A DNA stretch of 64,000 nt. It comes from Acanthosepion lycidas (taxonomy: Eukaryota; Mollusca; Cephalopoda; Sepiida; Sepiidae). The DNA is taken from the NCBI GenBank assembly GCA_963932145.1, contig OZ010616.1:47026250-47090249 (forward strand). Reading direction: 5' to 3'. The first letter of the stretch is position 1, and the number at the start of each line of letters is the position of its first letter. The notes beneath the pieces are model-generated. The model saw only the letters and a list, made by a program, of their open reading frames with translations. It did no database searches and was not told the DNA's origin. Below, piece by piece: positions 34,916-45,818 of this stretch. Made by a program: the position numbers and the translations under genes.

Positions 34916-35236
34916 CATGTTAAAAACAAAGTTCAATGATTTTATAGTTGTCTTTATTCCATCTTGCCTCTCTTTAAAAAAGAGTTGTTTAAACAATTCT
35001 AATATCAAAACTGAATTTCTTTTCTCTTTACAAAGTGCTGTCATGATTGTATATTCTCATAATGTGGGCGGTAGGAGAGAATATATAAAAACCAGAAATT
35101 CAAGTTTCATTTTTAAAATCTTTGTTTTTTTTTTTTTTTTGTTAATCCAACTCTGTATAGATTTACTTTATTATATGTAAATATAAGACAAATGGAAAAT
35201 ATTATTATAAAAAGTATCCTTTCATGAAAGTGCTTT

Positions 35237-35576
35237 TTAACACTTTCACTGCTACTCATTTGCCCAGTACTGCCCCCATCCGGACAGCCATTTTTAAAGA
35301 AAATGCCAAATTTCAACCTACATATTTTATTACACAGAAAACTGGCACCAGTGTGTCTTACAGCATTCCATTTTCATGGATATACCTGGGAATAACTTAC
35401 CAGATCAGTAATGGGTATACACATCTTTTGAAGCATTGTCCTTTGTGATTTTATGATAGATGGCACAACAGAACACTCATAACAGCAGTATGCAAAAAAC
35501 GTAGGTTTCCGTACTTAACCAGCTGGAGCAAGATAAGAAAAACGAAGATCTCCATAGTTAGCAGTGGAAGTATTAA
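35237..35576. mobile_element. piggyBac-like MITE with TTAA target duplication
   Basis: TTAA occurs at both ends (35237-35240 and 35573-35576). Inside them the ends read CACTTTCACTGCTACTCAT and, in reverse, TACTTCCACTGCTAACTAT, matching at 14 of 19 positions. TTAA target duplication is the hallmark of piggyBac transposition. The 332-bp interior has no transposase and no good frame. Confidence 0.6.
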
Positions 35577-35599
35577 GGTAGATGAAAAATTGTCCTGTA

Positions 35600-35775
35600 T
35601 ATAAAACACTATCAGAGTTCAAATTTCAATAGAATCCATTACATTCACTTATGTGCTAATACCCTTGGGAAAGGTATGAATCCTTTCTTTTCCTCCCAGT
35701 TATAGATAAATAGCAGGACAAACTGGGTTCTATAGCCTTGGATGGCAACTGGTCTACCGCAGAAAGAAATCTGGA
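35600..35775 (+). repeat. SINE core and 3' body
   Basis: GAGTTCAAATTTCAATAGAA, then CCCTTGGGAAAGGTATGAAT and ACTGGGTTCTATAGCCTTGG. This is the fullest forward copy of the shared core without a 5S head. It starts 24 bp after the piggyBac-like element. Confidence 0.65.
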
Positions 35776-36297
35776 GAAAAAAATCTGCCTCCTCAGTCAT
35801 GTATATCGGAAGGTACATGATCACCTAAGCATGTATCATGCATGGCACGTAACTGAACAGTACCAATGAAATTCCACTTAGAACTTTTCTTATTTTGTAA
35901 ATATAAATTTACAAATGTTCATAACATCCTTTTATAATGTTAAAGATTTTACTTAACAATGAATGCAGTTAGAGGGGGGGAATATTAAAAGAGGTTACAT
36001 TATTATTAAAAAAATAAATATATGAGATAAACCGATCTCAGAAGATATAAATTTAAAAAAAAAAACAATATTTGAAGACCACTTAATAAAATCAGAAAAT
36101 AGTATTTAGCTCTCGACCTAACTGTATACTCATTGTATACAATGTTTTTGTAAAAGTTTTTCCTGGTTATTTCCCTTGTTTATTCATCTTTTTTACTCTT
36201 CCCCTTTATCTTTGGATCACAACATTGGATCAATTTTCTCTGCTTAATGCTTTTTCACTCATTACCAACTGCATCACTCTTTTTTATAATTTCACAG

Positions 36298-36600
36298 GCT
36301 TACAGCCATATCATATTGAAACACTACTTCTCATGCGATCGCTAGTTAAGCAACATCAAACCTGAGCAGTACGTAGATGAGTAACTGCTTGAGAATACCA
36401 GGTGCTTTAAGCTTGGATGTGCAGGCAATGTAATAGATAACTTTGAATTGGAATTTTGCTCTATGAATTCCAGTTCTAATTGGGTTTATCATATTTACTC
36501 ACATGCAAATACCTTTGGGAAAGGTATGAATCCACCTCTTCTCCCTCCAGCTATGGGTTAATTAGTAAGAATTGTATCACTAAATTATTATATCCCAAAA
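36298..36600 (+). repeat. 5S rRNA-derived SINE, copy 3
   Basis: The head begins GCTTACAGCCATATCATATT, very like the 5' end of 5S rRNA, and continues with GATCGCTAGTTAAGCAACAT, ACCTGAGCAGTACGTAGATG and TTGAGAATACCAGGTGC to about 36408. The linker GTAATAGATAACTTTGAATT, the core CCTTTGGGAAAGGTATGAAT and the 3' end GGGTTAATTAGTAAGAATTG follow. The copy is on the + strand, opposite to the other two. Confidence 0.85.
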
Positions 36601-36999
36601 AATTCTTACAATCTAAAATTATTTTCTAGCTTCAAATAACCTACAAAGCTGATAAATCATTAAAAAAAAAACAAATTAAAAGAATTTTCACAAAATTATA
36701 TGTCCAGTTAGATGGTGTCCTTCTCACTTCGGGAAGATTTATCATTAATGTTCAGTATCAGGTTTGATAAGATTTAAATATCCTTGACATAGCATGGAAC
36801 CCTTTTAACCTCAATGGATTGAAGACTAATTATCTCAGTGACCTTCCATCATCCAAAATATTGTGCTCTGGTTTTGAGGTTTTTACTCATGTTATGCGTT
36901 TCCCTTCAGATCATGCCAGAATAGTTTTTGCACTCAGTGTCTTGTAGAGAAGACAAAGGTTGACACCTTGACTGCTAAGTGGAGATTTGCATGATTGGC

Positions 37000-38140
37000 A
37001 CAGCTTCATCTGGAATGCACAAGGGAAAAAGAGCTAAATCACAGATATATAAACACTCACACCAGAGAAAAGAATAGGCAGTCTTCCAGACATTGCAGTT
37101 GAGAATATAAGGTCCACATGTTGGATGAAAGGTCTGCAGTTAAGCACTAAAAGTAACTGACAAATTACCAGAGTGTTATCATTGGTCTGTTACTAATTAG
37201 GCAATGACTATCATGGGAGATGCCATACCTCACCTCAGATTGTGAAAAAAAAGTATCACCTTTTACTTGAACCTTGTATTTGTGAATCTTCTTGGGAGGA
37301 ATAGCTGCTACCATAATCTATGATATCTATTTCCAGCTTGTAGCAACTATCACTTCTCTTAATTTTTCTTTCTACTAATGCACCAATTCCAGATCTATAG
37401 ATTAACAAACTCTGCATTTCTTGACTATCAAATAAATGGCTACCTTTGATGAAGAAATACAAATTCAACTGTCAAAATAGCTTTTTTCCCTTGAGGTTGT
37501 CCACTATACTGATGAATTTCTATTATTTGGTTGCAGCTCAGTACTTATGTAACAATAACACACACTGACATTATTGAGTCATTTTCTTTATTTACAATAC
37601 TGAACCATTCATGTAGCATACTAGTTAGTCCTTATTCTCAACCGTAAGTCATAAAGAGATTGTACTTTCTTATTAATGTAATCTTCACTTCACTTATCAG
37701 GATGTTAGATATCAAGTAATATACCAAAAAGGAATCGGTTTTCAGATGCAACACTGCTTTCACTAAAGAACCAGGTTAATTCATTCCATCATGGTTTCTG
37801 CCATGTTAATATGTTACACATTATTCACTAGACATAGCAATCATGCAACCTCTGTCTACGTGTTTCCAGTAAGACCCCAATTGCCAAGGAATTTGTGTTA
37901 ATCCACACATTTATTTCTTTTACCATTTACACACATTTTGGGGTATGATCATTTTGTTGCATGCTAGTGATGGATCCCAATATAAAACTCTTGGAAGGTC
38001 CAGTTCCATTTATGATTCTTGCATTCATATTCTTCCTTGTATTAGCTTTCATAGATATGAGTTACTCTGTGTTGCTTGTGTCTAATTATCCAACCATTTC
38101 TGTTGCACAATACAATATTTTTGCTTAAAATTTACATTAA
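37000..38140. other. unassigned stretch, possibly decayed element
   Basis: Somewhat less AT-rich than neighbouring intron sequence. A 70-codon minus-strand frame (37256-37468) is hydrophilic and mixed in composition but matches no family known to me. No terminal repeats were found. Confidence 0.3.
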
Positions 38141-38300
38141 AATAAGCTTATTGTATATACTCATGTACAAAGCTACTTCATGTAAATTGCAATCCCTGAA
38201 TATTTTTTAGTGTAAAACCTGATTCTTTCATATAGCATGTGTATAATGCAACCCCAGCTTTTTAGCAATAGTAGTAGATCTACCAGAGTCAAATATAACA
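38140..38300. repeat. repeat with ATACTCATGTACAAAG end
   Basis: Related to 26070-26260 by its terminal block and TGCAAT/ATGCAACC motifs. Class unknown. Confidence 0.4.
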
Positions 38301-38343
38301 GTACTAGGAATCATCTTGTACACATTTTATAAAAAATAAATGC

Positions 38344-38351
<8 letters not shown>

Positions 38352-38374
<23 letters not shown>

Positions 38375-38384
38375 GTACAAAATG
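38352..38384. repeat. T run
   Basis: Uninterrupted poly(T) of about 30 bases. Confidence 0.95.
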
Positions 38385-38556
38385 GTGACAGAAACCACTT
38401 ACTGTAAAAATATGATACAAAGATTTAGATATCATACTTTTCTTTTCATTCGTACCTAACTTAGGGCAGCTTCTTTACCATGGGCCTGCCTCCTATCTAG
38501 CTTAAGTTTCTTCCCTTTTGTCGCTACATGAAGAGCAAAACCTTATCGACTATGAT

Positions 38557-38689
38557 GATTTTCTAAGCATAGCTTAGATGAGGCACAAAGCTGAAAGTAC
38601 AGGACACCCAGTGAGGATCAATCTTACTTTTCAGTCATAATTGATCTAGCAAGACAAGCTTGCTAACCATTACACTGCATCGAAGTGCC
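38557..38689 (-). repeat. tRNA-derived SINE, tandem copy 1
   Basis: Reverse of the 1610-1744 family: GGCACTTCGATGCAGTGTAA at the head (38689 downward), box-B-like AAGATTGATCCTCACTGGGT, and a 3' end at CTAAGCATAGCTTAGATG. It lies 4 bp from a second copy in the same orientation. Confidence 0.8.
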
Positions 38690-38693
38690 CTAA

Positions 38694-39093
38694 TGATTTT
38701 CTAAGCATAGGCACAAGATTGAATGAATGGGGCACCCAGTGAGATTCAAACCCACTATTGTCATTATTGATCTAGCAACACAAATTTACTAACCATTTGT
38801 TATGGAGTGGTTTCACAGTGGAGGCTTGTATTTGTACTAAGTCAGTCCTAAAATAGGTTTGATGTACAAAACGTTAGGAACTTAATATAATAGGTAATGA
38901 CGCAGAGAAATCTATTTGTGGTCGCTGATACTTTAGTATCCGACTAACGGTCGTCCGGCATCGACTGACTGACCGACCCACTGAGCCGCTCACTCGTTAC
39001 TCTTACTACTCCTACTTATTATAGGTGGGAGAGTCTATTAACTATAGAATAGGTGTGTTACACTATAACATCCATTACACATGTCAAATTGCC
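38694..39093 (-). repeat. tRNA-derived SINE, tandem copy 2, split by an LTR
   Basis: The 3' part is 38694-38797 and the head part is 39072-39093, which reads GGCAATTTGACATGTGTAAT in reverse. Joined as neighbours they follow the family order, with CCATT present on both sides of the interruption. Confidence 0.75.
38798..39070. mobile_element. solo LTR of an LTR retroelement
   Basis: The 273-bp insert begins TGTTAT and ends ATAACA. It is flanked by CCATT on both sides (one extra T on the right), a 5-bp target duplication of the kind made by LTR retroelements of the Gypsy or BEL type. It sits inside a tRNA SINE. It carries no coding sequence. About 13 CpGs, several clustered at 38933-38995, remain, suggesting a young age compared with its surroundings. 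Superfamily and strand are undetermined. Confidence 0.65.
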
Positions 39094-39579
39094 TAACCTC
39101 ATTCACTATCTATACCACTTAAAATCAACAAATACCTTACATAAATTTGCATAGATTTTTTTCCGATTTCAAATTTGTATTCATCTTTGTTTTACAAGTG
39201 TTTACATCACTGAGGTATTACCTTTCCAAAGACAATACTTGCGTTGGAATTACTAGTACATAATGCAGGTGTCCCACAAGTTGAGGTATATACTTTGAGT
39301 TATTATAATTCATGTCATTCTAAGTAAAGTTTAAGCCAAATTTATTGTTAGAATGTAGGCCTACTAGGCAGGTTATGGTCACCAAAAATCCATGAATTTT
39401 AACACCTCCAGAAAAAATTTACCAACTGGTGATGGAAAATACATGATTTTTAACCTCTTCAAAAAAATTACCTGTATATAGTGTTATGTCCTACCTTTTG
39501 CATAAAAAAAGACTCACACTATAAAAGTATATATGTTAGTCAATCTAAATGCCAAAAAAAAAAAAAAACACTGTCAAAA

Positions 39580-40076
39580 GGACAGTTTTTCTATTAACAC
39601 CACTAATATTTTAACTGCTTTTAAAAAGCAATGATTAGTATTGTAATAAAACTTAAACGTATGAAAGTGAACTTATACATTTTCTTTGTTCTTGAGAATT
39701 GACAACAAAAATAATAAACACTATTTATTAGATTGTTTATTGGAATTGTTGGTGAAACATTGACTAATGTTTATAAATTTATGAATAAAAAATTATTTTC
39801 ATATTCATTTCTTTGATAAATGATAAATATTGTATTACATTAGTTTTAATTGTATTAGTTTTTAGAATGTTGTAAATATAAAATTATTCTTGTAAATAAA
39901 AAATCTAATAAATAGTTTAATATTTTTGTTGTAAATTCTCAAGAACTAAAAACAAATGGATAAATTCACTTTCATCATGTGTTTAGGTTTTATTACAATT
40001 CTGATCATTACTTTAAAAAAAAAAATTTCTGAGGAGTGAAGGTAGTTAAAATAATAGTGGTGTCAAGGGAAAAAAC

Positions 40077-40081
<5 letters not shown>
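39580..40081. mobile_element. foldback element with about 170-bp inverted arms
   Basis: The left arm (about 39580-39745) and the right arm (about 39890-40081) are inverted copies. Examples: ACACCACTAATATTTTAACT against the reverse of AGTTAAAATAATAGTGGTGT, and TAGTATTGTAATAAAACTTA against the reverse of TAGGTTTTATTACAATTCTG. Both arms also share TTCTTGAGAATT and ACAACAAAAAT. A unique AT-rich spacer of about 145 bp separates them. No transposase is present. Arms this long suggest a Mutator-like or foldback family; no clear target duplication was found. Confidence 0.7.
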
Positions 40082-40109
<28 letters not shown>

Positions 40110-41270
40110 GCAGTCACAAACGTTCAAGTTTTCTGCACAAATGATCTGGATGTCATTGAATGGCATTAATTCTGAGGAGGAGCTTATATAATAACAGCTT
40201 TTATCAAAATATCAACTGTAACTGAATCTACATGCCAAGTTTGATATTTCCGATTCCACAGAACTTGTTTTCCTATTAACAGACAGTATTGTCTGTTATC
40301 CATTCCCTACAGCTGACTAAGTGACTTACAACTGAGTAGGAACTTACAAATTCCACAAAAGGCATACCAGTGTTCCCTCAATCTGGACTACAGTTACAGT
40401 TAGTGCCAGATTTACGTTTTACTTAGGGAGGAAACTGGTACTAATGTCTTTTTCCCATTCCATTTCTCAAACATTTCTCTGACATTAATTAATTCTTGGC
40501 ATTGATAACATTGTTCATCTTTCTTTGATATTCATCTGTGACTAGTTCTTGATTTTCCTTATTGAAGCTAGCAATCTCTTGCCACGGTACCTATAATACA
40601 TACACCTTGTGACACTTATAATACATAGACTATGTAGAGATTTGGTTTCTGTTGGTGATGGTCTTACTATTTTGTATACCAGTTATGAAGTTCATGTGAC
40701 TCTTACTTCATTCCTTAATACACGTTGGTTCAAACCAACAATCAACATTTATAAAATCCACTTATGAAGAGGTACAAAATAAACTACTTACAATTTTTTG
40801 GTAACCTGGCCAAGCCATGGTGAGATACACCATTAACCTCCATGACAATCTGTATAATTCTGATAAAAACACATCTAGAGATACATTTTTATACAGTAAC
40901 ATTTTTTTATTGCTAGATCTTTGATTCACTTAACTGTTGGTAAAGTAGTCCTGGAAATACTTACACATATAGTGGTATCTCAATTGGGTCTATTATTATG
41001 GTAAAAGTAATAATTAATATTTTACTTATTTACATTCTAATAAGTGCATATAGGACAGACATTATTAAAAAAACAAAAATTATTAAAATGAAAAAAACAA
41101 AACAACCTAATGAAGTAGCTTGACAAGAAAATTAAAAAGACCCAAATAAAAGGGGAAGAAGAAACAGAAATAGGAATTAACCAATTTTTATCCCCTCACA
41201 CTTCAACATTTTTGAATAGTGAGGGGGTGATAACTGGTTAACACCTAATCACCTCCATTTTTTGTTTTTG
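40082..41270. other. T run, then unassigned sequence
   Basis: A T run at about 40082-40109 is followed by mixed sequence without a recognisable element or exon. Confidence 0.45.
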
Positions 41271-41467
41271 TTGTGTGTATTTTCATATCAAACTACTTTG
41301 GGTGGTTTATTTTATTTTCCCTAATTTATCTTTTTTTAAAATGATGTTTGTCTTGTATGCAATTAAATTTTGTACCTCCAACAATATTTTCAAGTATCTC
41401 TATTCTATGAAAGTAAACACCAAACAACTAAATTTGTTTTTTGTTCTGGTAAGGGGTCAAATGATGG

Positions 41468-41476
<9 letters not shown>

Positions 41477-41504
<28 letters not shown>
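41477..41504. repeat. (TA)n microsatellite
   Basis: TA tract preceding the inverted repeat. Confidence 0.95.
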
Positions 41505-41507
<3 letters not shown>

Positions 41508-41875
41508 AAAGAACAGTAAGATATATAATCCAGTGTTCTTATTGATATTTTTATTTTTACAAAACAGTGCTCAATGTAAATTTACAGAGAATAAATATTA
41601 TAAATTAACTAATTTAAAATGTTTTTTTCACTACACAGTAATAACCATGTTTCAAAACCTGAAGCTAAAAACTTCAAATTTAATTATATAATTAAATTAC
41701 AAGCATTAGTTCCGTTTAATCCTCAAGTGAGTATTCGCTTGAAGATGAAACGGAACTAATGCTTGTAATTTAATTATATAATTAAATTTGAAGTTTTTAG
41801 CTCCAGGTTTTGATACATGGTTATTACTGTGTAGGGAAAAAAAAAGCATATTTTAAATCAGTTAATTTATAATAT
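41505..41875. repeat. inverted repeat with arms of about 137 bp
   Basis: The sequence folds about a centre near 41736 (TCAAGTGAGTATTCGCTTGA). Arms run from about 41599 to 41735 and from 41737 to 41873 and are nearly identical in the inner 100 bp, for example CATGTTTCAAAACCTGAAGC and its inverse. The left arm continues outward to 41505 with AACAGTGCTCAATG, as in the single-orientation copy at 6950-7178. It is best read as two copies of one repeat joined end to end in opposite orientation. Confidence 0.75.
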
Positions 41876-42389
41876 ATAATCACCAAACAAACTCCATGAA
41901 ATCACATACTTATCAAGTAGAAAGTTGTATAACTGCTGTGTTGATCTTCCAGCAGCATATGACCACATCAATAGAGACATTTTTTTATCTATCAGAAATT
42001 ATCCTTCACTCTATTGAATGTTTTGACCTAGTACAGAATCTGTATCAATCCACAATTTTTTTAATGAAGACATAGATCCTGAGTCATTTCAAATCTCATC
42101 AGGACTACAAGGAGGAAATAAGAGGACAAGTCTGTTTTAATCTCTTCCTAGATGTGAATAAATGGACTTTGATCATTTAAACATTCCATACCACATCCCA
42201 AATGAATCTATTAATTGAAAGCAGGTGTATTTTTCTCTCCAGAGGCCAATCTACTGATGATTAGTGGGGTTGATGATAGGTATTCATAGTTGGGATAATA
42301 GTGATTGCTACCAAAACATCAACATTCCTTACTAAGTGTTCCAAGAATTAGAACATCCAAAACAGAAACTATGATCTGGAATTGGAATG

Positions 42390-42540
42390 AGAATAGAAAT
42401 GGCACTTACCATCATAAAAATTCAGAATATGCAATTAATAAATTCTGAATACTTCAAATACCTTGGTGCATAGATCAGTTATAACAAATTTAGTATAGGG
42501 GATAAGGAAATTAAACACAAGATCAATTATTGATTAATTT
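42390..42540 (+). mobile_element. LINE reverse transcriptase fragment, a third family
   Basis: The frame reads INSEYFKYLGA and then, after a stop, SYNKFSIGDKEIKHKIN. This resembles the FKYLGxxIS block that follows the YADD motif in many LINE reverse transcriptases. Only this block is recognisable. Confidence 0.5.
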
Positions 42541-43384
42541 ATTCGTTTGTTTAGCAACATATCAACTCCTTATTATCCTGGTTATAATACCAAAATTTAA
42601 TTTTCTTGGAAGCTTTGAAGTAATAAAAATGTTGTTAATCTGTTTTCACATTTGAATACATGGTAAATGATACTCTGCTATTGTGCATATACATGTTTGT
42701 GTGGACATAATTACTAGAGGTAATGCTACGCGTGTTTAATGTTGTAGTTTTGTTGAAGTTATATTTTGAAATACAGTTTGATTGAAGAAATTGTAGGATA
42801 TTATAAGGATTTTTGCCACGAAAGAGTTCTTTCATGTTGGTAATTTTACTATGAATAAGTATTGTTGTTTGAAATGAAGTTTGTTAAACAAGACAAAAAA
42901 ATAATAAACAAATCTCAAATTGAATAAAGTTAACATAAAAGTTTAACACTGATAAATTGTCCAAAAGAAACACAAAAAAAATTTGCATATAAAGCAACAA
43001 TATCCATCTTTTAAATGTCTCCTGCTTGCCACTATGTGGTACAGTCTTTGTTCTTTTTCACTCTTGGCAGACAGTGTAGCATTGATGATACAAAAATCTA
43101 ATCTTAATCTTTTTCATAAGATTACAAGAGCAGTCAGTAATCTGACATTTAGGTCTTTTTCAAATATCAGACTTCTGTTTTGCCATACTACTAAATATTA
43201 AATTCACTGTTAAGGATCTCAAAGTATGAATGATCATGGTCCACCACAGCTTTTTTTTGTTGCTCTCAGCAATATTTACTCCTTTATGACCCCCAATTTA
43301 TCATATCTATCCTTCCCTATCAGATAGATTAATTTCAACTGTCCTGACAAAACACTTTCAGTTAATGTGCAAAGTAGGATGAAA

Positions 43385-43580
43385 ACCCTTTGAACTCCCC
43401 AGTGGCATATGGCTCCATAGATAAGTGTTGGTTGATTGATCCAAAATTGACTTGAGCCAAAGAGTTGTGAGTTCAATACTTAGCCACAGCAGAGGGAACA
43501 AAAACTTGGGGTTATCAAGGGGATTTAACTAAAACTGAGATATCCAAAGGCATGTGGAATTAGAACAATCTATATTTTTC
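43385..43580 (+). repeat. tRNA-derived SINE, truncated
   Basis: Box-A-like TGGCTCCATAGATAAGTG and box-B-like GTGAGTTCAATACTTAGCC, then ACTAAAACTGAGATATCCA and GGCATGTGGAATTAGAACAA, matching the first two thirds of 22910-23225. Confidence 0.65.
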
Positions 43581-43654
43581 ATATTATGAATTAGGTAAAA
43601 GTTTATTTTGAAATTTAGGTCACAGTAAGCAAGGATCTATTTTCTCATTTTAAG

Positions 43655-43785
43655 AGGCTTACTTATTCTGATGGCTAAGCAGTAAAGCATATGACAGCTT
43701 AAACAGTGGTTTCCCCTATAAAGAAGAACATGGGTTCAATCCCTGCCAGGGAACACATTTTCTTTACTAAGATTTCTCAAATGTA
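43655..43785 (+). repeat. tRNA-like SINE, second family
   Basis: Box-A-like ATGGCTAAGCAGTAAAGC and a near-perfect box B, GGGTTCAATCCC, followed by TGCCAGGGAACAC. The unit resembles 54520-54650. Confidence 0.6.
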
Positions 43786-44221
43786 CAGGCTAATAGATGC
43801 CCTGTTTGATGAATAAAAATGGTGTTAATTTTAAATACAAAGTATTCACTATAATATTGTTAGTTGGTTTAAAAATAAATCCATTAATAATTAAATATCC
43901 TGCTATGAGAGAAATACATGAGTATAAAAAATTATGTGGCATATAGATATTTAATTCTCAAATATTATCATCAGATTTTTTTTCCTTAGACTTTAAAGTA
44001 TATTTTTTAAACCTCGAGGCTATGTTTGCTAAGTGTGGTATAGGTAAGTAATTTATCTATTCTGAAGTAAAAAATAAGCATTTTGTGTTTGCTAAGTAGT
44101 AATTTGGTATTAAATATAGATATGCAAGATATAATGACTATAATATAGTCATTTAATAAGTAGTCATTGCTAGCAATAAATAATCTAACTAGGTCATCAA
44201 CTGAAATTTTGTTTGTGATAT

Positions 44222-44378
44222 ATGGCAGCACTCTTGAGAATTTCCTTCTGAGTGAATTATTTCTTCTTTTTTTATGAGTGTAGCATTTATAAAATCCAAA
44301 ATTGTGGTTGAATTTACAAATACTACACTCATAAAAAAGAAAATAATTCACTCAGAAAATTCTTGAGAGTGCCGCCAT
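44222..44378. mobile_element. 157-bp foldback MITE
   Basis: Arms of about 70 bp mirror each other: ATGGCAGCACTCTTGAGAAT at the left and its inverse ending GCCGCCAT at the right, with TTCTGAGTGAATTATTT and TATGAGTGTAG also shared. The loop is about 15 bp. Sequence from both arms produces the 114-codon minus-strand frame here, which is not a gene. Confidence 0.75.
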
Positions 44379-44437
44379 TGAATATTATCCAAATATTAAT
44401 TTATGCCCTGTTTTTTTTCCTCAGTATCACCTTTCCT

Positions 44438-44498
<61 letters not shown>

Positions 44499-44644
44499 GA
44501 AATATAGTCTTAAGATGTGCTATATTTATGGGATAAAGTGCTCAAAATCAGAGATAGAGCGTGTGTAAATATAAAAGTGAACATAGAAATCAACACTTAG
44601 AGATGACAGTCTGTTTCATGCTAGATGCAATCGTCAGGCCACAA

Positions 44645-44697
<53 letters not shown>
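44438..44697. repeat. two TA tracts around a repeat cassette
   Basis: TA tracts at 44441-44494 and 44650-44697 enclose GTGCTCAAAATCAGAGATAG, ATAAAAGTGAACATAGAAAT and TTTCATGCTAGATGCAATCG, the same cassette as at 32885-33110. Confidence 0.75.
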
Positions 44698-44700
<3 letters not shown>

Positions 44701-45339
44701 TCGGCTCAATTTGATTACCTTTATAATTAAGTATACTCATTTTGGTTATTAAACTCACAATATTTTGACATTTGTTTTGGTTCCAATTTGCTAAGAATGA
44801 CTAAGAACACTGCTTCCCCAAATTTATAGACAAATCCTACAGATGCCTGCTGGGATTTCTTCCTGACCAATGAAAATGGATAATTCTTGATCTAATTCCC
44901 TACATTTTTATTCTTTCTCATCTTGAAGTCAGAATGCTGTAACCACTTGACTGCATCCATTTTGCTTAGTATGATTTTTATTCTTTTTCTTATTTATTGG
45001 AAACTTTGTCAATTCTGTTTGGGTATTTTTTGCCAAATACATTTAACCATACCCGGTTACTTTTCACTTATTATTGTTGCCTTTTTATCATGACTCTAAA
45101 CTGATAATTTGTTTTAATTGCTACAGTAAACAATTGGAAATAAAGTAATATCCAGTGGAATTCAAAATAGTATCAGATATTGCAAGGGACATTCTTTTAT
45201 GGATATTACCTTAAGTCTTTCAGCCATTTAAATTTTTTGAGTATTAAGAATACAACTGCCACTCCTTCTTCTATTATCTAAGCCATCCTTAATAGTAATT
45301 CTTATTATTTTATACTAAATACAATGCTCAAGAGCCACC

Positions 45340-45680
45340 CAAAGTAGAGGGTTATTGAATGAGGTGCGTGATATGAATTTAAGAGGTAGGAGTTGAAGAT
45401 TATGAGGATAAGGAGGTTAGATTGCTGACATGAAGATGTTAAGATTGTAGGGTGCAGAGAAGCATCCATGTGGGAATCTGTTCACCAAAGTAGCCCTTCA
45501 CATGGCTTCCTCCTTACAAATACAGAGGGGATATGAGGGTGGTTTAACTCTGTGGTGGTTGCATGGCATGTTCTAGCTGTAAAAGTCTGAACTGGTGGAA
45601 TGAGAGAATGGATTTCATCTGATCATTTGCCATGGAAATAGCGATAGTAGCAATATTGAATCTGTGGGAAAGAGGCTTTT
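45340..45680. repeat. unclassified dispersed repeat, copy 1
   Basis: CTTCCTCCTTACAAAT, CTAGCTGTAAAAGTCTGAAC, CATTTGCCATGGAAAT and GAATCTGTGGGAAAG recur in the same order at 62048-62240. Confidence 0.6.
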
Positions 45681-45818
45681 ATTACTTTAGATGTAGCATT
45701 TTTGCTACTATTGGCTTTACTGTCTTTTTTTTTTCTTTATCAGTTACAAATGCATTCATGGAAATCCTTGTCATGATCTGACATAATTATGTATTAGAAT
45801 AACAGTTATAAGTAATTA

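Noticed and set aside
44007-44351. 114-codon minus-strand gene
   Set aside because: Half of it lies within the arms of a foldback MITE.
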